Notes: a model not told the origin generated them from the sequence alone. A DNA stretch of 64,000 nucleotides from Chthonomonas calidirosea (GCA_020722705.1 DYKI01000001.1:1-64000); one strand, 5' to 3'. Counted from the stretch's first letter, positions 48,497-57,679 are shown. Program-made: numbers and translations.

Positions 48497-51187
48497 CTAG
48501 AACGATACGTCAATCGTCTCATCATCGGAGGGGCGCTCGTCCTCAGTGGCAGGCGAGCCGCTTTCCCCCGTCGTGGTGGTTCGCTCTGCATCAATCACCA
48601 GTTCGCCGTCGCGCGCGTCAATGCTGATCTTCGCGTGATCCGGAATGTCTCCCGACAGCAAGGCACGCCCAATGCGTGTCTCCAGTTGCCTCTGGATCAG
48701 CCTCTTGAGCGGCCTCGCGCCATACGTCGGGTCGTAACCCTCGCGCGCCAGATGCGTGCGAGCCGCAGGCGTCATGGTGATGTCTATATCGCGATCCTTG
48801 AGGCGGCTCTCGAGCAGAGCCATCTGCAAGTCAACAATCTGTTCGGTCTCTGCCAGGGTGAGCGGCTTGAACAGGACGATCTCGTCAACGCGATTGAGGA
48901 ACTCCGGCCTGCAGTGCGCGCGCAAGTCGTCCATCACTCGGCGACGCACATTGTCAGAAACGATCCCGTCAATGCCGATGCCATCCACAAGGTGGTGCGA
49001 ACCGATGTTGCTCGTCATGATAATGATGCTGTTCTTGAAGTCAACGGTTCGACCCTGAGCGTCGGTTAGGCGGCCATCATCCAGCAGTTGAAGCAGGACG
49101 TTCGCCACATCGTTGTGCGCCTTCTCGAACTCATCGAAGAGGATGACAGCGTAAGGGTGGCGACGCACAGCCTCGGTGAGCTGGCCCCCCTCTTCGTAGC
49201 CAATGTAGCCCGGCGGCGCGCCGATGAGCCTGCTGACGGTGTGCTTCTCCATGTATTCGGACATGTCAATCCGGACGAGATGGTCCTCGGTGTCGAAGAG
49301 CGCCTCCGACAGGGCGCGCGCCAGTTCCGTCTTGCCTACGCCGGTGGGCCCCAGGAAGATGAAGGAACCGATCGGCCTGCGCGGATCCTTAATGCCGGCT
49401 CGGGCCCGAATGATCGCGTCGGCAACCAGAGCGACCGCTTCGTCCTGCCCTACCACGCGCCGATGGAGCACGTCGTCGAGATGCAGGAGTTTCTCACGCT
49501 CGCCCTCCATCAGCCGCGTCACCGGAATGCCCGTCCAGCGCGAAACGATCTCCGCGATCTCATCTTCGGTAACCTCTTCGCGCAGGAGGCGAGATGAACC
49601 GATGGATGCCGACGCCAGCTTCTCCGCCTCTCGGATTTGACGCTCCAACTGGGGGATGCGGCCGTGTCTCAGCTCAGCGGCCTTGTTCAGATCGTACTGG
49701 CGCTCGGCCACTTCCAGGTCGTGGCGGGCCTGTTCCATCTCTTCGCGGAGCTGCTGGACCTGCTTCAGAGCGTCCTTCTCGGCCTGCCACTGAGCACGCA
49801 TCGCCGATCCGCGCTCGCGAAGGTCCGCCAGTTCCTTGTGAAGCGCCTCGAGCCGCTCCTTGCTCGCCCGGTCCTTCTCCTTCATCAGGGCCTGCTCTTC
49901 AATCTCAAGCTGCATCGTTCGGCGCGTCAGTTCGTCAAGCTCCGCCGGCATCGAGTCCATCTCGGAGCGAATCATCGCGCAGGCCTCATCTACGAGGTCT
50001 ATGGCTTTGTCGGGCAGGAACCGGTCGGAAATGTACCGATGGCTGAGCGTTGCGGCAGCCACAAGGGCGTTGTCCTGAATGCGGACGCCATGGTGGACCT
50101 CGAACCTCTCGCGCAGACCCCGCAGAATGCTGACTGCATCCTCGACGGTCGGCGGGTCAACGACCACCGGCTGGAAGCGACGCTCCAGGGCCGCGTCCTT
50201 CTCCAGGTGCTTTCGGTACTCGTCGAGCGTTGTCGCGCCGATGCAGTGCAGCTCACCTCTGGCCAGCATGGGTTTGAGCATGTTGCCGGCATCCATGGCG
50301 CCTTCGGACTTACCGGCTCCAACAATGGTGTGCAGCTCATCAATGAAGAGCAGGATGCGCCCATCGCTCTGTTTGATCTCGTTCAGCACCGCCTTGAGGC
50401 GCTCCTCGAACTCCCCTCTGTACTTGGCTCCCGCAATCAACGAGCCCATGTCCAGCGCGAAGAGCGACTTGTCCTTGAGACCCTCGGGAACGTCGCCGCG
50501 AACAATGCGCTGCGCAAGTCCTTCGACGATGGCGGTCTTGCCGACCCCCGGTTCACCGATGAGCACGGGGTTGTTCTTTGTCTTCCGAAGGAGGATACGC
50601 ACGACTCTCCGGATCTCCGAATCGCGGCCAATCACGGGATCAAGCTTTCCCTGACGAGCTTCCTGAACGAGATCGCGACCGTACTTATCGAGCGCCTCGT
50701 AGGTCTGCTCCGGGGCCGCGCTTGTAACCCGCTGGTTGCCGCGAACGGCCTCAAGAGCCTGCAGGAATCCCTCTCGCGTGATTCCCGCTTCCTTGAGGAT
50801 CCGACCGGAAGGCGTTCCGGTGCCTTCGTCAATGAAAGCGAGAACCAGATGCTCGACACTGACGTACTCGTCCTTAAGCCGTTTGGCCTCGTCCTCTGCG
50901 GCGGCGATAAGCTGCCCGAGACGCCGGGTCACGTAGGTCTTGCCAACCTCTGCGCCGGGACCGCCAACGCGCGGGCGACGCTGCAGCTCCGCCGAGACGC
51001 GATCGCGTATCTCGCCAAGATTGGCGCCAAGCCGCGTGATGAGGCGGCCGACGAGACCGTCGGTCTGCTCGAGCAACGCCAGCAACAGGTGCTCGCCGTC
51101 TATTTCGGCATGCCCCATGCGCTGGGCCATGCCGCCGGCGATGGTCAGTGCCTCTTGCGACTTTTCGGTTAACTTGTTGATGTCCAC
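48497..51187 (-). CDS. clpB: ATP-dependent disaggregase ClpB
   Basis: An 896-residue AAA+ chaperone that rescues aggregated proteins with DnaK. The N-terminal Clp_N repeats (about 1-145) are followed by NBD1 with GEPGVGKT, a coiled-coil middle domain (about 400-520) and NBD2 with GPTGVGKTE. The GTG at 51187 (second possible start) gives the usual [15 protein letters not shown]-terminus and has GGAGG 5 nt upstream; a GTG 12 bases earlier lacks a site. A HAIR-type operator lies about 55 bp upstream. First gene of the clpB-hsp20-hsp20 unit. Confidence 0.96.
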   Translation of the reverse strand: MDINKLTEKSQEALTIAGGMAQRMGHAEIDGEHLLLALLEQTDGLVGRLITRLGANLGEIRDRVSAELQRRPRVGGPGAEVGKTYVTRRLGQLIAAAEDEAKRLKDEYVSVEHLVLAFIDEGTGTPSGRILKEAGITREGFLQALEAVRGNQRVTSAAPEQTYEALDKYGRDLVQEARQGKLDPVIGRDSEIRRVVRILLRKTKNNPVLIGEPGVGKTAIVEGLAQRIVRGDVPEGLKDKSLFALDMGSLIAGAKYRGEFEERLKAVLNEIKQSDGRILLFIDELHTIVGAGKSEGAMDAGNMLKPMLARGELHCIGATTLDEYRKHLEKDAALERRFQPVVVDPPTVEDAVSILRGLRERFEVHHGVRIQDNALVAAATLSHRYISDRFLPDKAIDLVDEACAMIRSEMDSMPAELDELTRRTMQLEIEEQALMKEKDRASKERLEALHKELADLRERGSAMRAQWQAEKDALKQVQQLREEMEQARHDLEVAERQYDLNKAAELRHGRIPQLERQIREAEKLASASIGSSRLLREEVTEDEIAEIVSRWTGIPVTRLMEGEREKLLHLDDVLHRRVVGQDEAVALVADAIIRARAGIKDPRRPIGSFIFLGPTGVGKTELARALSEALFDTEDHLVRIDMSEYMEKHTVSRLIGAPPGYIGYEEGGQLTEAVRRHPYAVILFDEFEKAHNDVANVLLQLLDDGRLTDAQGRTVDFKNSIIIMTSNIGSHHLVDGIGIDGIVSDNVRRRVMDDLRAHCRPEFLNRVDEIVLFKPLTLAETEQIVDLQMALLESRLKDRDIDITMTPAARTHLAREGYDPTYGARPLKRLIQRQLETRIGRALLSGDIPDHAKISIDARDGELVIDAERTTTTGESGSPATEDERPSDDETIDVSF

Positions 51188-51242
51188 ACTAGCCTCCACC
51201 CCGCCGGATGACCGGGAGCATTACCTGTACTCACTTAGATGC

Positions 51243-51263
51243 CTTGAGTATACCATACTCAGG
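51243..51263 (-). promoter_or_regulatory. HAIR-type (HspR) operator upstream of clpB
   Basis: CTTGAGT (51243-51249), seven bases, then ACTCAGG (51257-51263) match the HAIR consensus CTTGAGT-N7-ACTCAAG with one mismatch. The minus-strand -10-like box TATACT lies inside it, so binding would block transcription. HspR/HAIR control of dnaK and clpB is known in actinobacteria and some other phyla. No hspR gene is in the window. Confidence 0.78.
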
Positions 51264-51394
51264 TACTCTGTTGTCTGCTACGCATGGAATCCGCGGATTG
51301 GTTCCCGCTGCCTGAGGCACAGACGCTTATCTGAAAGGAAACATGGAATAAGACTCACGCGCTGGTTCGCTGAGTGTCACCGCCACCAGTGAGG

Positions 51395-52774
51395 TCACGC
51401 TAAAGCGGTCAGGATTTGCGCGGCCGCTGCCAGACCGCTGCGTGCGGCGCTCTCCATGGTGGAGGGCCAGCCTGTGTCGGTCCACTCGCCAGCAATCGCA
51501 ATGTCAGGCAGCGCCGTGCGAGACGGTGGGCGCAGGGCATCTACGCCAGGAACCGGAATGAACGTCGCCTTGCGCTCGACGAATACCCTCTCATGTCGAA
51601 GCGGAGGCAACACGCGATCCGACGCGGCAGCAGCGATGTCGGCACGTGCAAGGCTCAGCACGTCTCCAGCGCTAGCCCCACCGAGATCATCGGCAGCGCT
51701 TGTGACCGTCGTCACATAGGTTCCGCCATGGCTGTCCATACCGAACGTAACGGACTTGTTGAACACCCAGTGGACCGTTCGGCCTATCAGTGCCAGGGCT
51801 TCCGGACAATCGAGATGTCCATCGAACCAATGATGGGTGGAGACGATGGCAGCCGGTCTCAAGCATCGCGCTGCTCGCCGGATGTGGACGGTCAATGCCT
51901 CCTCGGGAATGAGCCTCGGAAGGGCATCCCATGGCACGGCCACGACAAGCGCGCGGGCCGTCACCGGCGTTCCAGTCCTGAGAGCCACGCGGTAACCATC
52001 GGAACGGATGCGCTCTATCCCTGCAACTGTCCTCCTCAACCATACCGAGCCGCCGCAACGCTCGATAGCCGCCTGCACGGGCCCAGTGAAGAGCATGCCA
52101 AGCGGCTTCGTGAAGATGCCGACCCGATACCCATCCCTTGTCTGAGTGAGAGCGCGATCGAGAACAGTCAGACCGTAGTGCGCGGAAACGTCGTCCAGCC
52201 CGGCATTGCAGGCCGAGACGATGATGGGCTCCAGCATTCCGCGCAGCACGACATCAGTCGCGCCGTTGCGTCGCGCCCAGGCCAAGAAGTCAAGATCGCT
52301 CACGGCGTCGGCGTCTGCGGCTTGCGAGCGCAGACGGCGCACCAACTGAGCAGCGGATATCCGATCTGTCCAGCTCAGCCACGGAACGCGCATGAGGCTC
52401 GGCGCAAGGTGAAACGGTACAGGCAGCGCTGAAGACCGAAGCGTCGCGCGACGGCCGGCTGCGTCTTGCATCACGATGTCGTCCAGGTATCGGAGGTCGC
52501 TCCGACAACCGAGCCGGGTCAGCAGGGACTCGAACTCTGTGCAGCAGCCCAGGGTGACGTGCTGACATACGTCGCATACCTGCCCCGTGACCGCGTCAAC
52601 AAACGAAGAAGCACGTCCCCCCAGGAAGGGCCGCTTCTCTATCATGGTCACTCGCAGCCCCGTCTCCGCCAAGCGCGTCGCCGCCGCGATGCCGGCAACG
52701 CCGCCCCCGATGACCGCGACATCACAGTCCAATGAAGGGCGAACGCTGAAACATGAAGGCTTGCCGGACTGCAT
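51395..52774 (-). CDS. hpnE: squalene-associated FAD-dependent desaturase HpnE
   Basis: A 459-residue flavin enzyme. The dinucleotide-binding motif DVAVIGGGVAGIAAATRLAE (about 17-36) is followed by GGRASSF. The C-terminal EWTDTGWPSTMESAARSG block is typical of the phytoene-desaturase/HpnE family. It acts in the HpnCDE route, reducing hydroxysqualene to squalene. The ATG at 52774 was chosen because a longer frame upstream overlaps hpnD; the start lies 24 bp past the hpnD stop with only a weak ribosome site. Third gene of the hpnC-hpnD-hpnE operon. Confidence 0.92.
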   Translation of the reverse strand: MQSGKPSCFSVRPSLDCDVAVIGGGVAGIAAATRLAETGLRVTMIEKRPFLGGRASSFVDAVTGQVCDVCQHVTLGCCTEFESLLTRLGCRSDLRYLDDIVMQDAAGRRATLRSSALPVPFHLAPSLMRVPWLSWTDRISAAQLVRRLRSQAADADAVSDLDFLAWARRNGATDVVLRGMLEPIIVSACNAGLDDVSAHYGLTVLDRALTQTRDGYRVGIFTKPLGMLFTGPVQAAIERCGGSVWLRRTVAGIERIRSDGYRVALRTGTPVTARALVVAVPWDALPRLIPEEALTVHIRRAARCLRPAAIVSTHHWFDGHLDCPEALALIGRTVHWVFNKSVTFGMDSHGGTYVTTVTSAADDLGGASAGDVLSLARADIAAAASDRVLPPLRHERVFVERKATFIPVPGVDALRPPSRTALPDIAIAGEWTDTGWPSTMESAARSGLAAAAQILTALA

Positions 52775-52797
52775 CGGAGTGGAAGGTCCCCGGAACG

Positions 52798-53679
52798 TCA
52801 CGCGAGCGGATCGTCGCGCCGAGAACGGATCAGGGCGCTTGCCAGCGTCGCCAGCTTCTGCGCGGCACTGAGGCTGACCCGACGCTCCAGCGGCGCACCA
52901 GGATCCGACGCGATCTTGTACAGCAGCGCACGATAGACGAGGAACATGGCCATAAACGCCGCACGACTGTCGGGCGAAATCAGGGCAGGCAGTTCCCTGC
53001 ATCCGTCGTAGAGCTTGCGTGCCCGTTCCGTCTCGAAGGCTATGAGCGAACGCGCCTGAACTGCGTGCTCCGGATTCAGCAGGGTTTCCCCCGATAGGCC
53101 GTGGCGGTGCAAGTCCTCCTCAGGCAGGTAGACGCGGCCCCTTCCACAGTCTTCGCGCAAGTCGCGCAGTATGTTGGTCAACTGGAAGGCTGTGCCGCAT
53201 CGAATGGCGAGGGAGTCGGCCCGGCGAGCGTCACAGACGCCCCAGATACGCAGGCAGACCAGCCCGACCACCCCTGCCACTTTGTAGCAGTAGTCCTCAA
53301 GCTCGCTGAACGTGGAAAACGAGACTGGCCCGAGATCGCTCCGCACCCCCTTGATCAGCTCGGAGAAGTACGTCCTGGGAATGTCATACCGACGCACCGT
53401 ATCGGCCAGAGCCCGGATGACCGGATGGATGCTCGAGGCTCCCGAGATCGCTGATTCGAGCGCTCCGTGCCACTCTTCAATCGCCGAAATGTCCGGCGTT
53501 CCATGCTCGTCGGCGAGATCGTCTGCCTGGCGCATGAAGGCATACACGGCACAGATGGCGCGGCGCTTGGCGCGAGGAAGCAGCCGGAATCCCTGGTAGA
53601 AGTTGTGCGCATAGGTCCGCGCGATCTGCTCGCAGATCGCGTACGACCGATCGAGGTCCGCCCGGGTGGACATGCTCAT
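52798..53679 (-). CDS. hpnD: presqualene diphosphate synthase HpnD
   Basis: A 293-residue squalene/phytoene-synthase-fold enzyme. The two aspartate-rich metal-binding motifs are DDLADE (first) and NILRDLREDCGRGRVYLP (second). HpnD joins two farnesyl diphosphates to presqualene diphosphate. It overlaps the hpnC stop at ATGA (53676-53679). hpnE follows after 24 bp. Confidence 0.92.
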   Translation of the reverse strand: MSMSTRADLDRSYAICEQIARTYAHNFYQGFRLLPRAKRRAICAVYAFMRQADDLADEHGTPDISAIEEWHGALESAISGASSIHPVIRALADTVRRYDIPRTYFSELIKGVRSDLGPVSFSTFSELEDYCYKVAGVVGLVCLRIWGVCDARRADSLAIRCGTAFQLTNILRDLREDCGRGRVYLPEEDLHRHGLSGETLLNPEHAVQARSLIAFETERARKLYDGCRELPALISPDSRAAFMAMFLVYRALLYKIASDPGAPLERRVSLSAAQKLATLASALIRSRRDDPLA

Positions 53680-54596
53680 GGCCTGAGCGATCGGACTATG
53701 CGGCCGAGCAGGATAGCCGCCTGCCGCGACCTTGGAATGCTCGGCCGTCGCGACAGAACATCGTAACCTTGCCGCGCGATGCGCCGCAGTATCTCCAGGC
53801 CGCCCATGGTGAACATCTCAACATCCATACGGAGACGACGGGGGACGACATCGGCAAGAGCCCGGCCATACTCGAACATCTCGCGGGCCCTGCTGCACTC
53901 GAACTCCATTAGGAGCCCGAAGCTGGGCGTGAACTCACGCGCAGCGATCTGTTCCGGCGTGACCCCGAAACGCCTCATGTCACATTCGGGCAGGTAGATG
54001 CGGCCTCGCTCAAAGTCCGGCACGACATCCTGAAGGAAGTTGGCCAACTGGAGCGCAGTGCACGTCGCGTCACTGAGGCTGCGGCGATGATCGTCCGTGA
54101 AGCCGAACAGGTGCAGAACAATGCGGCCGACTGGGTTAGCCGAACGTCGGCAGTAGTCCAGCAGCTCATCGTAGGTTTCGTACCGATTGATGATCTGATC
54201 CTGCCGGAAGGCCGAGAGCAGGTCGCGAAACGGCGCATCGGGTATCCCGAAAGAAGCCATCGTATCCGCAAGAGCGACAAACACAGGGTGCCGAGGATCG
54301 CCCGCAACAGCGCGGTCAAGCTCGGACTCCCACCAATCGAGCAACTGCAGCGCTCGGGCAGGGCTTGGGCTCTCATCGGCCAGATCGTCGGCGACCCTGC
54401 AATACGCATAGACGCTGTTGAAGTGCGCGCGCAGACGCCGAGGAAGCAGCAGAGTACCGACCAGGAAGTTCTCATAGTGAGACGAGGCCAGCCGACCGCA
54501 GTAAGCACGCGATTGCGCAAGCGACATCCGTTCGACGACCGCATAGCGGGTGTCGAACGGGATCACATCCGAGATCGCGGTCTCCGGCTCAGCCAT
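53676..54596 (-). CDS. hpnC: hydroxysqualene synthase HpnC
   Basis: A 306-residue squalene/phytoene-synthase-fold enzyme that turns presqualene diphosphate into hydroxysqualene. Motifs DDLADE and NFLQDVVPDFERGRIYLP carry the metal ligands. AGGAGGGCAT lies directly before the ATG at 54596. First gene of hpnCDE; promoter TTGACA-18-CATAAT is upstream. No squalene-hopene cyclase is in the window, so the end product may be squalene, hopanoids or carotenoid-like lipids. Confidence 0.9.
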   Translation of the reverse strand: MAEPETAISDVIPFDTRYAVVERMSLAQSRAYCGRLASSHYENFLVGTLLLPRRLRAHFNSVYAYCRVADDLADESPSPARALQLLDWWESELDRAVAGDPRHPVFVALADTMASFGIPDAPFRDLLSAFRQDQIINRYETYDELLDYCRRSANPVGRIVLHLFGFTDDHRRSLSDATCTALQLANFLQDVVPDFERGRIYLPECDMRRFGVTPEQIAAREFTPSFGLLMEFECSRAREMFEYGRALADVVPRRLRMDVEMFTMGGLEILRRIARQGYDVLSRRPSIPRSRQAAILLGRIVRSLRP

Positions 54597-54641
54597 ATGC
54601 CCTCCTGAACGCCGCTTCAGTGGCGTACGCTGGTACTGGGC

Positions 54642-54671
54642 ATTATGCCGTTCCGAGTTGCGGCCTGTCAA
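54642..54671 (-). promoter_or_regulatory. promoter of hpnCDE
   Basis: On the minus strand TTGACA (54671-54666) and CATAAT (54647-54642) are separated by 18 bp. Its -35 box and the -35 of the divergent tRNA-Gly promoter form an inverted repeat five bases apart. Confidence 0.6.
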
Positions 54672-54676
54672 CGCAG

Positions 54677-54705
54677 TTGACACGCGCGCCCCGACGCGAT
54701 ACAAT
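54677..54705 (+). promoter_or_regulatory. promoter of tRNA-Gly
   Basis: TTGACA (54677-54682) and TACAAT (54700-54705) with a 17-bp spacer, 15 bp before the tRNA. Confidence 0.8.
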
Positions 54706-54720
54706 AGACTATCGTTGCAT

Positions 54721-54792
54721 GCGGGAGTAGCTCAGCGGTAGAGCATCTGCTTCCCAAGCAGAGGGCCGCGGGTTCGAGCCCCGTCTCCCGCT
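54721..54792 (+). tRNA. tRNA-Gly (anticodon CCC), attachment site of an integrated element
   Basis: A complete cloverleaf: acceptor GCGGGAG/CTCCCGC, D-arm GCTCAGCGGTAGAGC, anticodon stem TCTGC/GCAGA with loop TTCCCAA (anticodon CCC), T-arm GGGTTCGAGCCCC, discriminator T54792. CCA is not encoded. The 3' 46 bases belong to a 48-bp direct repeat that recurs at 57680, so the element entered here and regenerated an intact gene. Confidence 0.97.
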
Positions 54793-54794
54793 CA
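54747..54794 (+). repeat. attL (48-bp direct repeat, tRNA-Gly 3' part)
   Basis: Identical over 48 bases to 57680-57727. It starts in the anticodon stem and ends two bases past the discriminator. The flanking bases differ (T versus C before, AAC versus GGC after), which fixes the limits. Confidence 0.92.
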
Positions 54795-54799
54795 AACCG
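54791..54799 (-). repeat. candidate integrase arm site (left)
   Basis: CTCAAACCG, overlapping the end of attL, is the reverse complement of CGGTTTGAG found twice at the right end (57635-57643 and 57656-57664). A looser pair, AACTGTCA-C/A-TCTG (54828-54842 and 54893-54907), follows. Confidence 0.4.
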
Positions 54800-54919
54800 A
54801 AACAGAGACAGGCTAAGCTCGTGCTTGAACTGTCACTCTGACCGTTGTCTGGGCCGCCCCTCCCACCGCCTATAAGGAGGGACGGAAGGCAAAACTGTCA
54901 ATCTGCCTTGCAGGATCGA

Positions 54920-55831
54920 ATGCCTGCCGCCCTTGTGCACGACTCCCTCATGCAGGCCGTCCAGGGATGGCTCCTCTCCGGCGAAATAGCCGGCTGGACC
55001 CGCAAAACCCACGACGATCGGAACATCTGGATGGGCCGACTCCGGCAATACCTCGACGCCAACGACCTCGCCTTCGATGTCAACGGCCTCCGAGCCTCCT
55101 TCGCCGCCTACCAGAAGGGCCGCGACGGACGATCCGTCCGCCCCCCGAAGCCCGCGTCGGTCAAGCACGTCCATTCCCTCGTCTGAGCCTTCGGCTCATG
55201 GTGCGCCGCAGAGGAACTCCTCGACGCCAACCCCATGAAGCGAATCCCAGCCCCCATCATCCGCGACGACGGCATCGAGCCCTACACCGATGAGGAGCTC
55301 AAGGCCCTCCTCCGCGCCGCCAGGGACTGCCAGAAGAACGGCCTCCGCAACGCCGCCATCCTACACTTCCTCGCCGACACAGCCGTCCGAGCGGGCGAAC
55401 TCTGCGCCATGACCCTCGAAGACCTCAACCACGCCGCAGGAACCGCCAACGTCCGATGCGGCAAAGGCCGCGTCGTTGCATTCGGCAAGACCACCGCCCA
55501 GACCCTCTGGCGATACCTCCGCAGCGACCCGCGCGACCCCGAAGAACCCCTCTTCATGTCCGAGCGCGGCGGCCCCATGACCCCAAATAGCCTCTTCCAA
55601 CTCTGCAAACGCATCGGCAAAGCCGCAGGAGTCAAACGCGTGCACCCCCATCGCTTCCGCCATGACGCCGCCGTACGCCTGCTCCGCAACGGCGCGCACG
55701 CCTTCGGCGTCATGAACCTCCTCGGCCATACCCGCGTCCAGACCACCCAGGTCTACGTCAAACTCGCCGAAGCCGACGTGAAAAACATGCACCGCACCGC
55801 CAGGTCTCCTTGCGAAGCTCGACCTCCATGA
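54920..55831 (+). pseudogene. tyrosine recombinase/integrase interrupted by one in-frame TGA
   Basis: One reading frame encodes a phage-type integrase. The SAM-like core-binding domain ends at KHVHSLV; then TGA (55184-55186) and the frame continues AFGSWCAAEELLDANPMKRI into the catalytic domain. Catalytic residues are visible: Arg in DTAVRAGELC, HxxR in HRFRH, the GH of LLGHTRVQTT and Tyr in VYVKL. In relatives the stop position is usually Arg, so CGA to TGA is likely. The TGA sits at the base of a perfect 6-bp stem (TGAGCC/GGCTCA). Start ATG 54920 is tentative; the frame is open further upstream. The 3' end overlaps the convergent gene by 74 bp. The plus strand is C-rich. Confidence 0.85.
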
Positions 55832-56483
55832 TCGGGTTGTAGAACGCCGCGAGCGTCCACATCGTCCACACCCAGCCCGATTGACCCTCGCGCATGGCTC
55901 GCACGCCCGCATACGCGCACACGACGCACGTGACCCACCGCAGCACCGTATAGTAGTCGTACGAACGGTTCCCCATCGCTCCCGCCAGCATCGCCACGGC
56001 CAACAGACGAACCGGAGCGTCGGTCCGAACCCACGGCATCACCCGCCCCCAGAGCCTCGCGACCGATTCCCGCAGGCGCCGCATGCCCCCGGCCAACCGA
56101 CGGCGCATTCTGAGGGCCAACAGCAAGAGCGCCGCAACAATGCCCAACCCACCCGCGCCGTACGAGACTGCCTGCACCGCCACCGTCAACGATCGCTCGA
56201 ACACCTTCACCGAGATGACCCGCTCAGGCTCGCCGAACCTGCGCTTGAACTCGTCAGCCCATACCTTCTCAGCCGCAGTCGCCTTCTTGTTCGACCGAAC
56301 GCGCCAGTAGTGCTGAACAGGCGTGATCGCGCGCTTGGCGTCCGTGTCCCACAAGCGGATGGTGCCGTCATCCATTGCCCTGACCATGTTCGGATCAGTA
56401 TGCAGGAACCAATCAACCTGCGCTGCGCTCCAATCGTCAGGGACCTCGAGGAGTTCACCATTCGGCAGGACTAGATCAGCCAT
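55758..56483 (-). CDS. membrane protein with C-terminal DUF6804-like domain
   Basis: A 241-residue protein. The N-terminal 100 residues are soluble (MADLVLPNGELLEVPDDWSAAQVDWFL), with no family I recognise. Helices are at about 106-126, 157-172, 179-195 and 203-217. YDYYTVLRWVTCVV and WTLAAFYNPIMEVELRKETW match the YY-LRW and NPI-x-LxRExW pattern of DUF6804 proteins, often found in accessory regions; function unknown. GGAGGAGCACA precedes the ATG. The stop overlaps the convergent integrase by 74 bp, so the C-terminal end after ETW may be extended by insertion. Confidence 0.7.
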   Translation of the reverse strand: MADLVLPNGELLEVPDDWSAAQVDWFLHTDPNMVRAMDDGTIRLWDTDAKRAITPVQHYWRVRSNKKATAAEKVWADEFKRRFGEPERVISVKVFERSLTVAVQAVSYGAGGLGIVAALLLLALRMRRRLAGGMRRLRESVARLWGRVMPWVRTDAPVRLLAVAMLAGAMGNRSYDYYTVLRWVTCVVCAYAGVRAMREGQSGWVWTMWTLAAFYNPIMEVELRKETWRCGACFSRRLRRV

Positions 56484-56859
56484 TGTGCTCCTCCGTCACC
56501 CACACAGACTCACCGGCGCGCACTTTCCAATACCCGGCTTTACCCCCTCGGCAACGTCGCCTGCGCTCCGCTTGTCTCCCCCAGACGCCTGAGGTCGCCC
56601 TGACTCGCGTTGCGGTTCGCCGTCCCGCCACTCCCCTTACTCGTCCGTCACCCCGCATACCCGGCAAGCCATGCCCCCGCCCTTCGCCGATCCGTCCTCC
56701 GGTTCCTTCCGCCCTCGCCTCTTCGGTTCGCCCCATCAGTCCCACCAGTCCCATCCGCCGTGCGCCGAACCCGTTTTCGCCTGAATCGTGAAAATCGCTG
56801 ATGCGCATGGGCACGCGCCCCCTCGCCGTACCCCTCCCCCCTACCCCGCGCAGCCGCCC
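56484..56859. other. C-rich stretch without a convincing gene
   Basis: About 375 bp, strongly C-rich on the plus strand with many CCGCCC/CCCGCC tracts. A minus-strand frame (56476-56814, Gly/Arg-rich, ending KAGYWKVRAGESVWVTEEHNG and overlapping the start of the next gene by 8 bases) and a plus-strand Pro/Arg/Ser-rich frame are open, but both look compositional. The last 20 residues of the minus-strand frame are less biased, so a very small protein translated just before the membrane gene cannot be excluded. Confidence 0.4.
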
Positions 56860-57090
56860 CTACACCAGCTCCCGGAACTCCTCGACCGTCAGGCCCAGAT
56901 CGTCAATGATCGCGGCGAGCGTCTTGGGCTTCAGTGTTCGCCCGGAGTGAACAGGGATAACCACGCGCCGCCGGTCGCGCTCGCGCAAGTAGACGGCATG
57001 GCTCCCGCGCTGTCTATCGAGCAGGAAGCCCGCACGAACCGCGACCCTCTCCACCTCCCGGCCTGTCACGGTCGGAAGGTTCCGGCTCAT
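56860..57090 (-). CDS. hicA: HicA-type toxin (mRNA interferase)
   Basis: A 76-residue double-stranded-RNA-binding-fold protein. RQRGSHAVYL contains the catalytic His region of HicA, followed by VVIPVHSGRTLKPKTLAAII and a final GLTVEEFRELV. HicA cleaves mRNA and tmRNA. Its ATG overlaps the HicB stop by four bases, hicB first. The protein is intact. Confidence 0.9.
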   Translation of the reverse strand: MSRNLPTVTGREVERVAVRAGFLLDRQRGSHAVYLRERDRRRVVIPVHSGRTLKPKTLAAIIDDLGLTVEEFRELV

Positions 57091-57308
57091 GCCCCGACCT
57101 CGACAGGTCTAACGTAAAGGTCCTCGACGGGCGCTGCCTGCCCGTGCGCCTGCAAGCTCTCCAGGTACGCCGCTATGGCTTCGCGGACGTTGTCTACCGC
57201 CTCATCGAGCGTGTCGCCCTGGCTATGGCACCCGCGCAGCGCCGGTACGAAGGCGTGGTAACCCCCGTCGTCTTCGCGCTCCAGAATCACCGTGTAGTGC
57301 GCCTTCAT
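57087..57308 (-). CDS. hicB: HicB-type antitoxin
   Basis: A 73-residue partner of HicA. MKAHYTVILEREDDGGYHAFVPALRGCHSQGDTLDEAVDNVREAI is the HicB partial-RNase-H-fold pattern. It lacks a DNA-binding C-terminal domain, ending VEDLYVRPVEVGA, so autoregulation may need another factor or the AT-rich palindrome upstream. The ATG at 57308 has AAGGACGG 10 nt before; a longer frame upstream (to 57551) is not HicB-like. Confidence 0.88.
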   Translation of the reverse strand: MKAHYTVILEREDDGGYHAFVPALRGCHSQGDTLDEAVDNVREAIAAYLESLQAHGQAAPVEDLYVRPVEVGA

Positions 57309-57679
57309 GCTATGCGCCGTCCTTTCCCATGCCCTGCCCCCACCGCCGCCTTGCCCGAGTCCCGGCACACGCCCCGCAACGTACGTCGCCAGGCGGCGCG
57401 CCGCATCCTGTATGGCCTCCAGAGCCGCCTCGTCACGGCGTAAGGAGCGCCTCCACACTCGACAAAATGGCGCGCCGAAGCCGCACACTGTCGCAACGTT
57501 CAACGGCGTCGCGGGTAAGCGCCTCCGCATCGTGCATCCGCCCTTCGCCATCTGCCGTACTCGCGCGCCATATCAATATGATATACTAACACCTGACATT
57601 CTGACCGGCGGAATCGGGAGGCGCTCCGGACCACCGGTTTGAGCGTGGAAACGCACGGTTTGAGATCAAACCCGTCACC
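57309..57679. promoter_or_regulatory. hicBA upstream region with AT-rich palindrome
   Basis: A 371-bp region without a convincing gene. At 57570-57584 ATATCA-ATA-TGATAT is a perfect palindrome, the only AT-rich island in the element and a candidate operator/promoter for hicBA, though 260 bp upstream of hicB. Near the right end GGTTTGA-GA-TCAAACC (57657-57672) is a second perfect palindrome, containing one of two CGGTTTGAG copies; it may be an integrase or excisionase site. Confidence 0.5.

Noticed and set aside
49637-51172. 511-codon open frame on the plus strand inside clpB
   Set aside because: It is the antisense of the clpB NBD1/N-domain; no ribosome site and no recognisable domain. The minus strand encodes a full ClpB.
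55184-55240. TGA in the integrase as a selenocysteine codon
   Set aside because: The hairpin includes the TGA itself and is too close and too short for a bacterial SECIS; relatives use Arg, not Cys, here.
56483-56791. 102-codon Pro/Arg/Ser-rich plus-strand frame
   Set aside because: Low complexity caused by the C-rich strand; no start signal.
57309-57551. N-terminal extension of HicB to 154 residues
   Set aside because: The added 81 residues are not HicB-like; ATG 57308 starts the domain exactly.
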